Shown here: piece by piece, positions 1-9,634 of the stretch
How the letters are laid out: every line of letters begins with the position of its first letter
Numbering within the stretch: the stretch's first letter is position 1
Source of the DNA: Callaeas wilsoni
Lineage: Eukaryota > Chordata > Aves > Passeriformes > Callaeidae
Direction of reading: 5' to 3'
Assembly: GCA_013398955.1 (NCBI GenBank)
Contig: VWPU01018751.1
Span: 29,778 to 93,777 of the forward strand
DNA: 64,000 nt
Made by a program: the position numbers and the translations under genes
The notes under the pieces: generated by a model
The model's input: the letters and a program-made list of their open reading frames with translations, nothing else
What the model was told of the DNA's origin: nothing
The model's database searches: none

Positions 1-31
1 GATGACCTAAATATTTAAAATTTTACTTCAC

Positions 32-60
32 CATATATATATAATTTATATATATATTAA
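32..60. repeat. (AT)n-type microsatellite
   Basis: Two short alternating TA runs around a central AATTTA form a nearly self-complementary AT-rich stretch at the extreme left edge. It lies downstream of the predicted HPCAL1 3' end. Confidence 0.85.
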
Positions 61-137
61 AAGAAAGTAAAGACCATTAGATAAGTGCAAGCAATTTTCC
101 TCAAAAAGAAAATTGGAACCATGCCCAGGAAAGCTGC

Positions 138-276
138 TTTTTTTTTTCCTTTTTCCTTTTTTTTTTTTTTAATTTTTTTTTCCTTTTATCCCCTTTTTTT
201 TTTTTTTTTTTATTTTATTTTTTTTTTTTTTTTTTTTTAATTTTCTACTCCATTCAGTCCACTTTTTTTTTTTTTT
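138..276. repeat. T-rich low-complexity tract
   Basis: Several long T runs (within 138-172, 194-238 and 263-278) with a few C and A interruptions on the plus strand. In the HPCAL1 transcript direction this is A-rich. It probably lies at or just past the 3' end of the gene. Long homopolymers like this are also prone to sequencing and assembly length error. Confidence 0.9.
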
Positions 277-698
277 TTCAACATAGTAATTTCTGAAGCA
301 AAATAAATTATCTACCATCTGCTATTTTGGGTAAAAGTCCTACCTAGCATCTTCTCGGGAACTACGGGAACATCACCTTTCTTACGGACTAAGTGAAGTG
401 GTATCTCACCAGCCATTGAACTCTCTCGTAGCTGCATGTAAACATACCGTTCGATTAATGTTTAAAATGTGCAGAGTGAATCGTAACATTACGGGGAAGC
501 AGAAACGGAGCTGCCGCAGGAGAACTGCACTGGTGTTAGTGGGGGGAGCGAGGGCTGGATCGCTCGGACACACACACGCACAATCTGGCAACGGGATCTT
601 ATCCGCAAAGTGTGGAGGGATGGTTGAGAAGGCATCCGTTTGCGAGCAAAGCTTGAAGGACACAAGCCGAGATTCTCTGAGCACACTGTCCGTTTTCA
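220..698 (-). other. HPCAL1: HPCAL1 3' untranslated region (end uncertain)
   Basis: Sequence directly downstream of the HPCAL1 stop on the minus strand. From 698 to about 290 it is mixed-composition, unique-looking sequence with no repeat signature, consistent with 3' UTR. It then runs into T-rich plus-strand sequence, which is A-rich in the transcript. Within that lie an ATTAAA (complement of 236-241) and two overlapping AATAAA hexamers (complement of 209-214 and 214-219). These could be poly(A) signals, but such hexamers arise easily in A/T-only sequence, so the real end could be elsewhere or beyond the left edge. The several short open frames here are not supported as genes. Confidence 0.6.
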
Positions 699-824
<126 letters not shown>

Positions 825-1281
825 TCATTTTTTAAAAGTCAGTTGTTGCTGCCACCACTGCTGTAGCAAAGAATCCCTCCTCACCGAGGCAACACAACAT
901 CTCTTTCATCTATTGCAAAGGCATCGAGGGGAATTTAGTGCAATGCACAGCAGCTAAATCCTACTCAAGCCTTTAAGCCCAAATGCATTTTTCTTCTGCA
1001 AAACAATCCAGCATAATAATTGCTATTTTTTTATTTAAAAAGACAGTCCCAAATCTAAAAACAACTGTTCTAATACCATTTGACGGCTTTTTGCTCAGAA
1101 CCAGACTATATGATTAACATGGCACATGAACACAAGGTATGGTACCTGAACACATGTATGCTTTGAAATGATGCTTTTATTACTACAACACTTTAAAGCT
1201 AAATATTCCAAACATCCCCACTTTGTCCCCTTGTTTCTTGTCACACATAGGGCTGAGCAGTATGGCTTCTCTGGGACCTAC

Positions 1282-1407
1282 AAGGTTGGCCCAGGGTTTG
1301 AGCAACCTGATCTAGTTCAAGACGTCCCTGCTCACTGCAGGGGTGTTGGGCTAGATGACCTTTAAAGGTCTCTTCCAAGCCAAACTATTCCATGATTCCA
1401 TGATTCT
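1282..1407 (+). mobile_element. CR1 LINE, 3'-terminal fragment
   Basis: The sequence matches the well-known 3' end of avian CR1 elements in sense orientation. It runs from GGTTTGAGCAACCTGATCTAG, through the GTTGGGCTAGATGACCTTTA block, to the tandem ATGATTC octamer-type tail at 1391-1407. CR1 ends in such short tandem repeats instead of poly(A). It is 5'-truncated, as is typical of CR1 insertions, and somewhat diverged, so it is an old, inactive copy. Confidence 0.93.
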
Positions 1408-2170
1408 GCAAGTCACTTGCTGTGCCCTGCTGGATATACAGGAACAGGATGAGTTTTGTTTCTTCTTCTTTTTCAAGTAAAGCCAGCTCTGGGGGACACC
1501 TACTGCTATGTGTTGCTCCTGAGCACTTCGGGTTTATACACCTTTAGTTTAGGCCAGAGGAACTGACTTGGATGGACCTTGTAACAGTCTGAGGGTCTGA
1601 CATTGATCTCTGGAGGAGCAACCACCCCAGGGTCCCCTGGCTCCAACAGTCCCGTGGAATGGCATGGCACAGCACGGTACAGGCAAGGAGGAAATATTCC
1701 ATCTGGTCTTTCAGACCTAATCCTGGGGTGACCCAGCCCCCTGACAAGTAGCTAGCACCAATAGCCTCCTGCTCTAGCACTCTGAACCATGGCAGAAATA
1801 GGTGGCAATATTAATGAAAAATGAAACAGTTTTCCCTATGAAAAGGAGGAGACAAGCATTTGCTGCATCCCTGATACCATGTCTAGTGATCTCTCATTTA
1901 GCTCGTGCATTCAGCACAACCCACCCTACCCTTACACAACACCCCAGGGCCATCCTTAGCCACCCCAAACTGCTGTGCTCAAGACAGGACCCACACACAA
2001 ACATCTTGCACTTGGGAGGTGCCTGCTGCCACTTTTGGCCACATGCACCCAAAGAGAAAGAGGCATCAGCTCATTGTGCCAGTTTGCACCAGCCCCAGGA
2101 TGCTAACAGCCTGTTGTGGGGATGGAAGAGGAATGCCCCTGGTGGCCAGCACCCAAAACAGGTTAAACAG

Positions 2171-2374
2171 GGAGGAACTCCTCTCCCAAGTAACAAGCAA
2201 TAGGGCAAGAGGAAATGGCCACAAGTTGCACCAAGGAAGGTTTAGATTGGATATTAGGAAAAATTTCTTCACCAAAACACTTGTCAAGCATTGGAACAGA
2301 CTTCCCAGGGCATTTAAAAGACATGTAGATGTGGGACTTAGGGACCTAGTTCCCTAAGTTCTATGATTCCATGA
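2171..2374 (+). mobile_element. CR1 LINE fragment with internal deletion
   Basis: A sense-orientation CR1 3' region. The landmarks are the AAGTAACAAGC block, the GAGGTTTAGATTGGATATTAGG-type block near 2238-2261, the ATTTCTTCACC and CATTGGAACAGACT blocks, and the final CTATGATTCC tail. After CCCAGGG (about 2310) it jumps directly to the TTTAAAAGACATGTAGATG block. The usual intervening stretch of a few tens of bases is missing, and the segment just before the tail is shortened too. The open frames over this copy are residues of the repeat, not a host gene. Confidence 0.92.
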
Positions 2375-3813
2375 ATGAGCAAGCCTTCCTTTTGTAGAAA
2401 TTACAGAAGCTCAAAAACCTGTGGCACACTAATTTCTGGATTTTAAGCTAGTGTTCACAAACCAAGTGTTTTTAACAAAAGCAGAAGTCTCCTAACCATA
2501 AGGATATTTATTAGTTTGCCCCTTGCCTTGTATTACTTAAAGGCAAAGCCCAAATCAAATCTATTTGCAATGCCCAGCAGTCAGATGGGGAAGAAATATT
2601 TTCAGCCACCAGACACACACATGCAGATGTTATTCCTTGGCACTGCATGGCTTGCAGGGCTGATATTTTACCGGGAATAGGATGATTTTATTTCAGCAAC
2701 AAAAGTGCAACAGATGGAGGATGCATACATATAGAAGATTTTGGGACACTACTCTGTTAAACATCTGCACGCACTGCTACTTTCCGCAGACAAAAATATT
2801 TTAATGATGTTATTTTAGGGCCCTCCACATGTCAAGCCAGGAGATGAAGTGCTAGTTTTGATGAAGTCAAAGGTAAAATACTTGAGGACTTCAGCAAGGC
2901 CAGGAATTTGCCCTGGGGACTGCAGCAGCAGACACCAAAATGCAGCCATAAAATTCTCTTAAATAAAAGCCTTTCTGTATATAGATGGTATTTTTTCAGG
3001 TCTCCATATCTCAGTCCTAGAATGAAATCTTTGCTCCCACTGAGCACATCAGTAGACACAGCTCCTGATTTTGATGTGGGCAGTTGCCATTTCAGCCTCC
3101 GACAGGGTAATTCCCAGAGAAAAGCTCCACCTCAATTGGGAATAGAGGAAACATGTCATCAGGCTGATGAGCAGAGGAAATGGATTATTTTTTGCCTGTG
3201 TTTTTCAAGCCCAAGGAAATGAGCCAGCACAGGTGAGGGGTTGTGATGGGTACACTGTCAGGTAGTGGAGGTGGCTTGGGAGCTGCTCCATCCCCCTGAT
3301 GCTCACAGTGCAAGAGGTGTGTGACCATATACGTATGTATACATGCCATAAACACACACAGAAAATAAATATTATGGACCCAGGGGAATTTTTGCTTTCA
3401 GGTGCCCAACCACATTCAGGATCCATGTTACGGATGACAAGCCCAGGAGTGCAACCCTATCAAGGGCAATGGGAGCAAAACCTTGTGCCAAGTTTATGCT
3501 GTGCCCAGAGAAAATAACCCAAAGACAGTGGACTCGGAAATTTCAGAGGAGCCTTTGCAGAAGGGGATTCACCCATGAAATGTCCAGGAAGGACTGCTCC
3601 CCTCCCAGCCCCCCAGCAGGAGAAGTCACTCTCTGTTCACTGCTCACTTATTCATGGATCAGAGATGCTCAATGAGGCCAGGCAGAGACCAGATGCACCA
3701 GTGGGGACATCCCTACCCTCTCTCTCCTCTCCCCAAATTCTGCCATCTACCAAGGCTAGGCTAGAAAACCTCTATTTCTAGAGCCTAAAAAGGGGTGCCA
3801 GTGGCAATCCTAC

Positions 3814-3919
3814 CATCATTGTTTGTGTCCATCTGTCTGAAGATCTTGTCTGTTCGCTTCTCAGGAGTGGATTCATCCTCTGGCATTTTCATTACTGACG
3901 AAACCATTTTGTAAATTGC
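3814..3919 (-). CDS. HPCAL1: HPCAL1 coding exon 3 (residues 127-162, part)
   Basis: This 106-bp minus-strand exon encodes residues 127-161 plus the first base of Gly162. It begins [16 protein letters not shown] and ends RQMDTNND. The acceptor AG is at 3921-3920 behind a long T-rich tract (complement of 3923-3960). The donor GT is at 3813-3812, giving ATG|GTAGGA. It encodes the linker between EF-hands 3 and 4 and the entering helix and first loop residues of EF-hand 4 (Asp157, Asn159, Asp161). The acceptor joins phase 0 to Gln126 of the upstream exon, and the donor leaves phase 1 for the last exon. The 378/106/98 coding pattern matches the known exon layout of hippocalcin-like genes. No stop or frame break is visible. 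Confidence 0.97.
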
Positions 3920-5068
3920 CTGAGTATTAAAAAAAGTTAAAAAAAAAATATAAGAAAAACACAACCCAAATGATAAAGCACAGGACAGAGAAAAAGAATT
4001 AAAATCTGTAGCAATAAAAAAAGGCAGCTGACCCTGGCAGGCAGCTGCAGGACTTTATAAACCAAGATGAATAGGAATTTCTGACTGCAGCTTTTTTATT
4101 TTTCATTCTTGTATTCATTCGTGCTGCAAAAGAAGCACTGGGTCAGTTTTACTGAAAGTCAGAGTCTAGATTAATGTATGAGCAGGACTGAGGTAAAATA
4201 CAGGAGACAATGGTGTGCAACCCTGTCTTCTGCAGCTGGGCTAAGCCATCGCCTCCTCGGCTGGCTCTCACCAACTACCCAGTCACACGTATGCACATGG
4301 GGCGCTACATGGATTATGGTGAATATGCATATATAGCAATAGGGGTTGTTTGTCTTTGTGGATGGGTAGGGCAATGCATCTTCAGGCTTACAAGAACACA
4401 AATGAATCAGTCTCAAAAATGAGACCTCTTTAGGGTGTCTGCAGTCCTAGCCTTCCACCTAAATTATCCCACCTCAGCTGTGAGGACCAAGTGTCACGGC
4501 ACTGGCTGATGCATGACTCCCTTGCACTGCACAGGATACACATCTCGGCTGCACAGTGGGTGACAAGCAGCCATTGCCAAGGCCAAACCCCTGTCAGCAT
4601 GTGGGGTAGGGCCACAGGGGACTCTGCCCTGCCTGGTCCCACTGCAGCCTGTGGTCTATGTGTCCTTTGCCTTTGGGAGACAAAGACATGCTAGAGACTT
4701 TCATCCAGAGTTCACATTGACTCAGATTTGAAGATTCAAAGCATTAATTCTGAGATTAATCAGGTAAGTAGAATTTGTATTTAAGGTTTTTTGATCCCAT
4801 GAACATCATACTAAGAAACCCCCAGGGAGAGCTGAAGAATTTTTGGCTGCAGGCCAGCTGCACAAGTGCCTTGTTCATATCTCAGGCCCTTTCCTCATCT
4901 GCATCTTGTAGGTCCCACCATGTGTCCCTTCAGGGACCATGGGCTCAGAAACCTACTTGGGGCAGGAGTGACTCAGCTCAGCACATCCCTCACCTCCAGC
5001 TCCAGTTGTCTCATGGTGAAGAAGTTAGCGCAACACAAATAAGAGGTCCAGTAAAGATAATGCCTCAC
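3920..5068 (-). other. HPCAL1: HPCAL1 intron 2
   Basis: A short intron of 1,149 bp between Gln126 and Ala127 (phase 0), with donor GTGAGG at 5068 and an acceptor behind a long T-rich tract at 3921-3960 (A-rich on plus). I see no repeat or gene inside. Open frames at 4171-5083 are short, lack recognisable domains, and in part run across the exon boundary. Confidence 0.92.
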
Positions 5069-5446
5069 CTGCACTATTTCTAGCATTTCCCCACGGCTGA
5101 TGTACCCGTTGCCATCCAGGTCGTACATACTAAATGCCCACTTCAGCTTCTGTTCCAGCTTGCCCCGGGAGGTGACGCTCAGGGCGATGATGAATTCCCT
5201 AAAGTCAATCGTCCCGTCGCCGTTTGTGTCAAAGGTGCGGAAGACGTGCTCCGCAAACTTCGACGCATCGCCATAGGGAAAAAAATTTGCATATATTTTT
5301 TTAAACTCTTCAACAGTCAAATGGCCTGTGGGGCAATCTTTTAGGAAGCCCTTGTACCACTCCTGCAGCTCGTGGTCTGTGAACTCAGTGTTCTCACGCA
5401 GGTCCTGGAGCACCTCGGGGCGCAGCTTGCTGTTCTGCTTCCCCAT
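5069..5446 (-). CDS. HPCAL1: HPCAL1 first coding exon (residues 1-126)
   Basis: The minus-strand reading begins [14 protein letters not shown] and ends EMLEIVQ. It encodes a neuronal calcium sensor of the hippocalcin/VILIP group, a Ca2+-myristoyl-switch protein that moves to membranes when calcium rises. Gly2 in the MGKQNS context is the expected N-myristoylation site. EF-hand 1 is the degenerate, non-binding type, with Cys38-Pro39. EF-hand 2 has loop ligands Asp73, Asn75, Asp77, Thr79 and Glu84; EF-hand 3 has Asp109, Asp111, Asn113, Tyr115 and Glu120. The [11 protein letters not shown] stretch and the EVLQ N-terminus favour HPCAL1 over HPCA, which as I recall has EMLQ and RLEQKLMW. The start codon has a strong Kozak context (A at -3, G at +4). 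The donor is CAG|GTGAGG at 5069/5068. Reading beyond it, to 4973, is intronic read-through. Confidence 0.98.
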
Positions 5447-5471
5447 CCTCTTCTGGGTCCGGGTTCAGCAG
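5447..5471 (-). other. HPCAL1: HPCAL1 exon 2, 5' untranslated part
   Basis: A canonical acceptor lies 26 bases upstream of the start codon on the minus strand. It reads TTGCAG ending at 5472, behind a pyrimidine-rich tract (complement of 5477-5500). The exon would therefore begin at 5471 with CTGCTGAACC. This agrees with the family layout, in which the leader is split between a distant non-coding first exon and a short stretch before the ATG. The acceptor is inferred from sequence only. Confidence 0.85.
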
Positions 5472-8400
5472 CTGCAAAGCAAGAGAAAATCTGCCTGAGC
5501 TCCAGCCACACTAGGCAGAGAGGGGCTGGGGAGACATAGAGCCCTGTGAGAAACAGAGGGTCCCCCTGGGGCAAGGGGGAAAGAGGAGAAAAAGGATGCT
5601 ATAAATCACCAGGAAAAGACCTCATTTAATTTGGCTTCCTTTCCTCTCCTCTAGGCTCTCCCAGTGACTAATATGCTGTGGAAGGGAAGGTAGTTTGGGA
5701 GGAAGTATTTGGGAAATATTAATTCTTATTATTAATCTTTATTATATGGGAAATAATAAAGCTCAGTAGTTTATTCTCTGCTACAATCCCACTCCTCCAT
5801 CACGTGGCTTGTGATGCCCAGCTCTGGATTCCTACACAGGCTGATCTGCCACGATGACTGAGCAGGAGCGGGCAGGGACAGCAACAGTGATGGAAAGAAA
5901 AATTCATCTATTCAAAAGTGAAAGTAAATGCAGCTGAACAAGAAGCAGGAAGGGCAGGTGGCTCCATGCCAGTCACATTTGCATTGTCCAGATGCTCTTT
6001 GAAACCCTTTGGCTTACATAGCTTCTCCTCCCTCTCTGCATCCCTTGCCCCACAGCAGTGGGGGCTTGCCCTGTGTGGTGGGGCTTGGTTAGTGCTCCTT
6101 GTGGCACCTGAGGGTCACAGGAGGGTGCAGCAAGGGTAAGCTCAGCATAGCCTATGCTCAACAGCAGCACCCCAAAAGACTTCTCCATCTTTTTCTCAGC
6201 CGTGGAGGCAGTATGAGCAGATGGATCACTGTGACAGCAGCACCAGCACGCGGGATTTCATCCTTTCCAGCCTTCCCAGAAAATCAGAGAATAAGGCGTT
6301 TTAAAGCAAAATGTTTGGCAAAGCAACTCTTTTCAGGTTTACTGGGGTTTATACTTTTAGAGAAGCTTACTCAGTAGGTTCAATATTCCCCCACCAGGGC
6401 CAGAGCGCACTTAAATTCAGGATTTCATCGGGATGTCAGGAGAGGGCTGGGTCTGTCCTCTCTCTTGACAATGCCCACGTTGTGCCACATAAGGTGAGAC
6501 TGCCCTGCAATAGGAGAGCTCCTTCAGCAAAATGAAAGATGGTCAATCTGCACTTTGGCAACAACAGGAAAAACAAAACCCATTGGTAATTTCTGGCTTT
6601 TATCCCTTGTGGTCTTTCACTGCTACCTAGCAATATCAAACTGTGCTGCCAAGCTAGAGGTTGAGCTGCATGTCCTTCCCCAAATTCAAGAAGTTTATTC
6701 ACAAGAGTGCACAAAGTCACATCCAAATCCCTGTGGCTGGCTTGCATAAATGATATTTCTCTGCACAAACTGTTGTGCCTGTTGGGTTTGCTCAGAGCCA
6801 GTGCACAAGACAGGTTAGTAATAGCCCAACACTGCAGACTGCCTGGAAACTGCAAGAGCTGAGCTGCAAAACATATGGAGACCAGGAAAAACAGGGGCTA
6901 AGCACTTCCCAGAGAGTAAAAATTCCAGGCATGCATAAGAATCCAAAAAAATTTAAAATGCTAAAGGTCAGCAAAAAATAAGTTGCTCTACAGCAGAATG
7001 TAAGCTTGTTTTATTTGTATTCCACTTAGTCTGTGCACTGCCTCAGCAATGTGAAAAATCCACATCCTGCTCTGTGGCTTAATGCTCGGAGACAAAACCC
7101 AGCCAGCTGCTCGTTAGTTCAGTGCATCGGGCTTAACAGACAACTGTTTTATCATTAGCACTTCTGATTTCCAGAAAAACTGCGATTATTTCAACTCCAA
7201 AGCTTTATTTTTGTCCATCATATTGCAGAGTTTTCTTGACATACCTGGCATATCTCTGCTTGCTCCCAACATGCAGGGATGCTACAGCTCCTGCTCCCTG
7301 CATTGGGCTGCCCTCCAGCCAAACCACTAACTCTCAGCTACTGCCACTGCCTTTCCATCTTTGAATCTTCTCTGCTCCAGATAGTCATCCTTGCAGTGCC
7401 GAGGGCAGAAAACACAATATTCTACTCTGCTGAAGTCAATTTGCAGAAAAGAGCAGCTTGGAGCAAATAATGGATCAGATGTGGTCCTTTTTCCTAAAGA
7501 GCAGAAATTGTAACAGTATGTTCCTGCCCTTGGGTGAGGAGGTGCCTTCAGTTTCCAGCCTTCAGTGAACCGCTTCACTTCATGATTCCCAGGTGCTTCG
7601 TAAGAACTAGTGTCTGGTCAAAAAGCTCCCTGCCTCACCAACCACTGCCTGAGAATTCCCTGGGAGAGGGGCAGGAGGAACAGTAGAGCCCACTTAATGC
7701 AGGAGCTGGGCTTTAAGCAGAAATTACCTCAGCTTTATTGACTCACAGGGTTAAGGACTGCAAAATTTTCAACTGGTAGTTAAAAGAGGTTTGACAAGGT
7801 TTAATATAATTTCTCCCTCTTCCTATAACACCTTTATTATTCCTGTTCCCTTAAAAATAGAGACTCCTAGAGAGGTAAGGTAATAATTCTACTTACTAGA
7901 TTTCACTACTTCCCCTAGTGATAGATACATCCTGTTGCTTGAACAGATACTCATTAAATATCACCTTCAAAAGCTTTATATTCAAGCAGTCTTTGCATTC
8001 AAAAGATTACAGGCCTTTTGAACCCTTCCTCCTCTTTCACATCACTTTATATCAGAAGATGTGCAATGCTCTGAACACAACCTTTTTTTGCATATGAGCT
8101 TTCTGAAAGGCTTCATAATGTCTTCAGCCCAAATGCAATCCTGCAGTTGTAACCAATTTGATGTGGATAATTAAATAACCAACATTAAAATTAATTTATT
8201 AAAGCCCATCTAAAAAAAACAGCTTTGATGTAAATTGTGTTGCAGGTAGCTCCTTCAAAATGAAATGCCTAAATATCTCATTAATCATGACAGCAACCCC
8301 TGCTGCTGGCATCCAACTGACATTTCATTCGATTGCTATAAAATGCTTTCATCAAATCACTTTCCAGAGGCTCAGCGGCTGATTTAGCCACAAGACCACT

Positions 8401-9104
8401 CAGAGGATGGCTGCTAATGGAAATCACAGGGAGCAGGGCTGGGATGTTCTGGTCAGTCCTGTGCTTAGGGCTGTGTTTTGTTGGGTTTTTTTTAACCAAC
8501 AAACCTTTACCAGCTAAACCACTTGTTGCAGTGGGTGTAGAAGGCAAGGCAGGAGAGACATCCTTGCACCCAACTTCACCCTGGGCAGTTAGCAGAAACC
8601 TAACTCCAGCACAGCCTGGCTTTCCCTCATTTCCCATCACACCAGGGTGAAATCCAGGGAAGCAATGCCACATACACTGCAGCAAGGTCTGTCCCTGCTT
8701 ACCTTGATGAGCAAAAGCCCTCAGAGCATCTGGCACTATCACAGCAGTAAGAAAAACAATCACAGGAATGCCCTTGAGGTGATCAGACAAGGAAAAGCTT
8801 GGTAGTCTAAATGCAGAGCTGAGGACTTAGCAAGTCAATCACTGCTCATGGAAGAGATGCTGGGCCATGTAAGGCTTAAACAGGGGGAAATGCAGATGCA
8901 CTTTTGTTCCAGTTTCACACCAAAATTTTTGTTAAAACTATGTGGTGCTGCTGCCTGTTCTAATTCGAATTGATTCTAGCCAAAAAACTCCCACCTGAAT
9001 GTAAACTCTGTCCTTCCAGGCTTACAAAAAATCAGCAATAATCTCATAGCAAAAGCCTAGCAATGAGCAAAATGATCTTTTACTGAGGCCAAGACACACA
9101 CTGG
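5472..9104. other. Intron 1 stretch, no gene seen
   Basis: Mixed-composition intronic sequence with no recognisable repeat family or protein. Open frames of 60-170 codons here (for example 6436-6855 and 8281-8790, minus strand) contain no family motif. The AT-rich block at about 8150-8420 is the only part that looks like possible conserved regulatory DNA. Confidence 0.7.
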
Positions 9105-9634
9105 TGTCCTGGTTTCAGCTGGGACAGTGTTCATTTTCTTCCTAGTAGCTGGCACAGGGCTGTGTTTTGCATTTGAGAAAATAATGTTGATAACACACTG
9201 AAGTTTTAGCTGTTGCTGAGCAGTGCTCACCCCAAGTTAGAGACTTTTCAGTTTCCCATGCTTTACCAGTGAGGAGGTGCACAAGAAATTTGGAGGGAGC
9301 ACAGCCAGGACACGTGACCTGAACTGAAAAAAGGCATACTCCATACTATCATGGTCAAAATATAAATTGGGGGCATTGTCTGGGCAGGGGGCTGATCACC
9401 GCTCAGGGATGCACTGGGCACTGGTCAGCAGGTGATGAGCAATTGTACTGTGCATCCCTTGTTTCTCTTGGGTGTTATGTCTCTCTCTCTTTTTATTATC
9501 TCCCTTTTCATTGCAATTATTATAATAATATTTCGTTTCAGTTATTAAAATGTTCTTATCTCAATACACAGATTTACCTTTTTCCCCCCAATTCTCCCCC
9601 TCATCCCACTGGGGGCTGAGCGGTGAGTAACTGT
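9105..9634 (+). mobile_element. Avian ERV-type solo LTR, 3' end degraded
   Basis: The element starts TGTCCTGGTTTCAGCTGGGA, the characteristic 5' end of an abundant avian endogenous retrovirus LTR family. It continues through TTCTTCCTAGTAGCTGG, the AATAATGTTGATAACACACTGA block, a TATA-like box (TATAAATTGGGG at about 9361), the GAGCAATTGTACTGTGCATC block, an ATTAAA (about 9544) and the CCCCCTCATCCCACTGGGGG block near the 3' end. The expected final 40-50 bases, ending CA, are not recognisable after about 9634. No internal viral coding sequence flanks it, so it is a solo LTR. I could not define a clear target-site duplication. Confidence 0.9.

Noticed and set aside
1802..2357. Two overlapping plus-strand open frames of 133 and 150 codons
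   Set aside because: Their 3' halves run into a CR1 copy and their 5' halves are His/Thr/Pro-rich chance translation with no motif.
4973..5068. C-terminal extension of the HPCAL1 first coding exon (31 extra residues after Gln126)
   Set aside because: A consensus donor (CAG|GTGAGG) ends the exon at 5069, and the correct continuation, AIYKMVSS, is found at 3919. The extension is intron.
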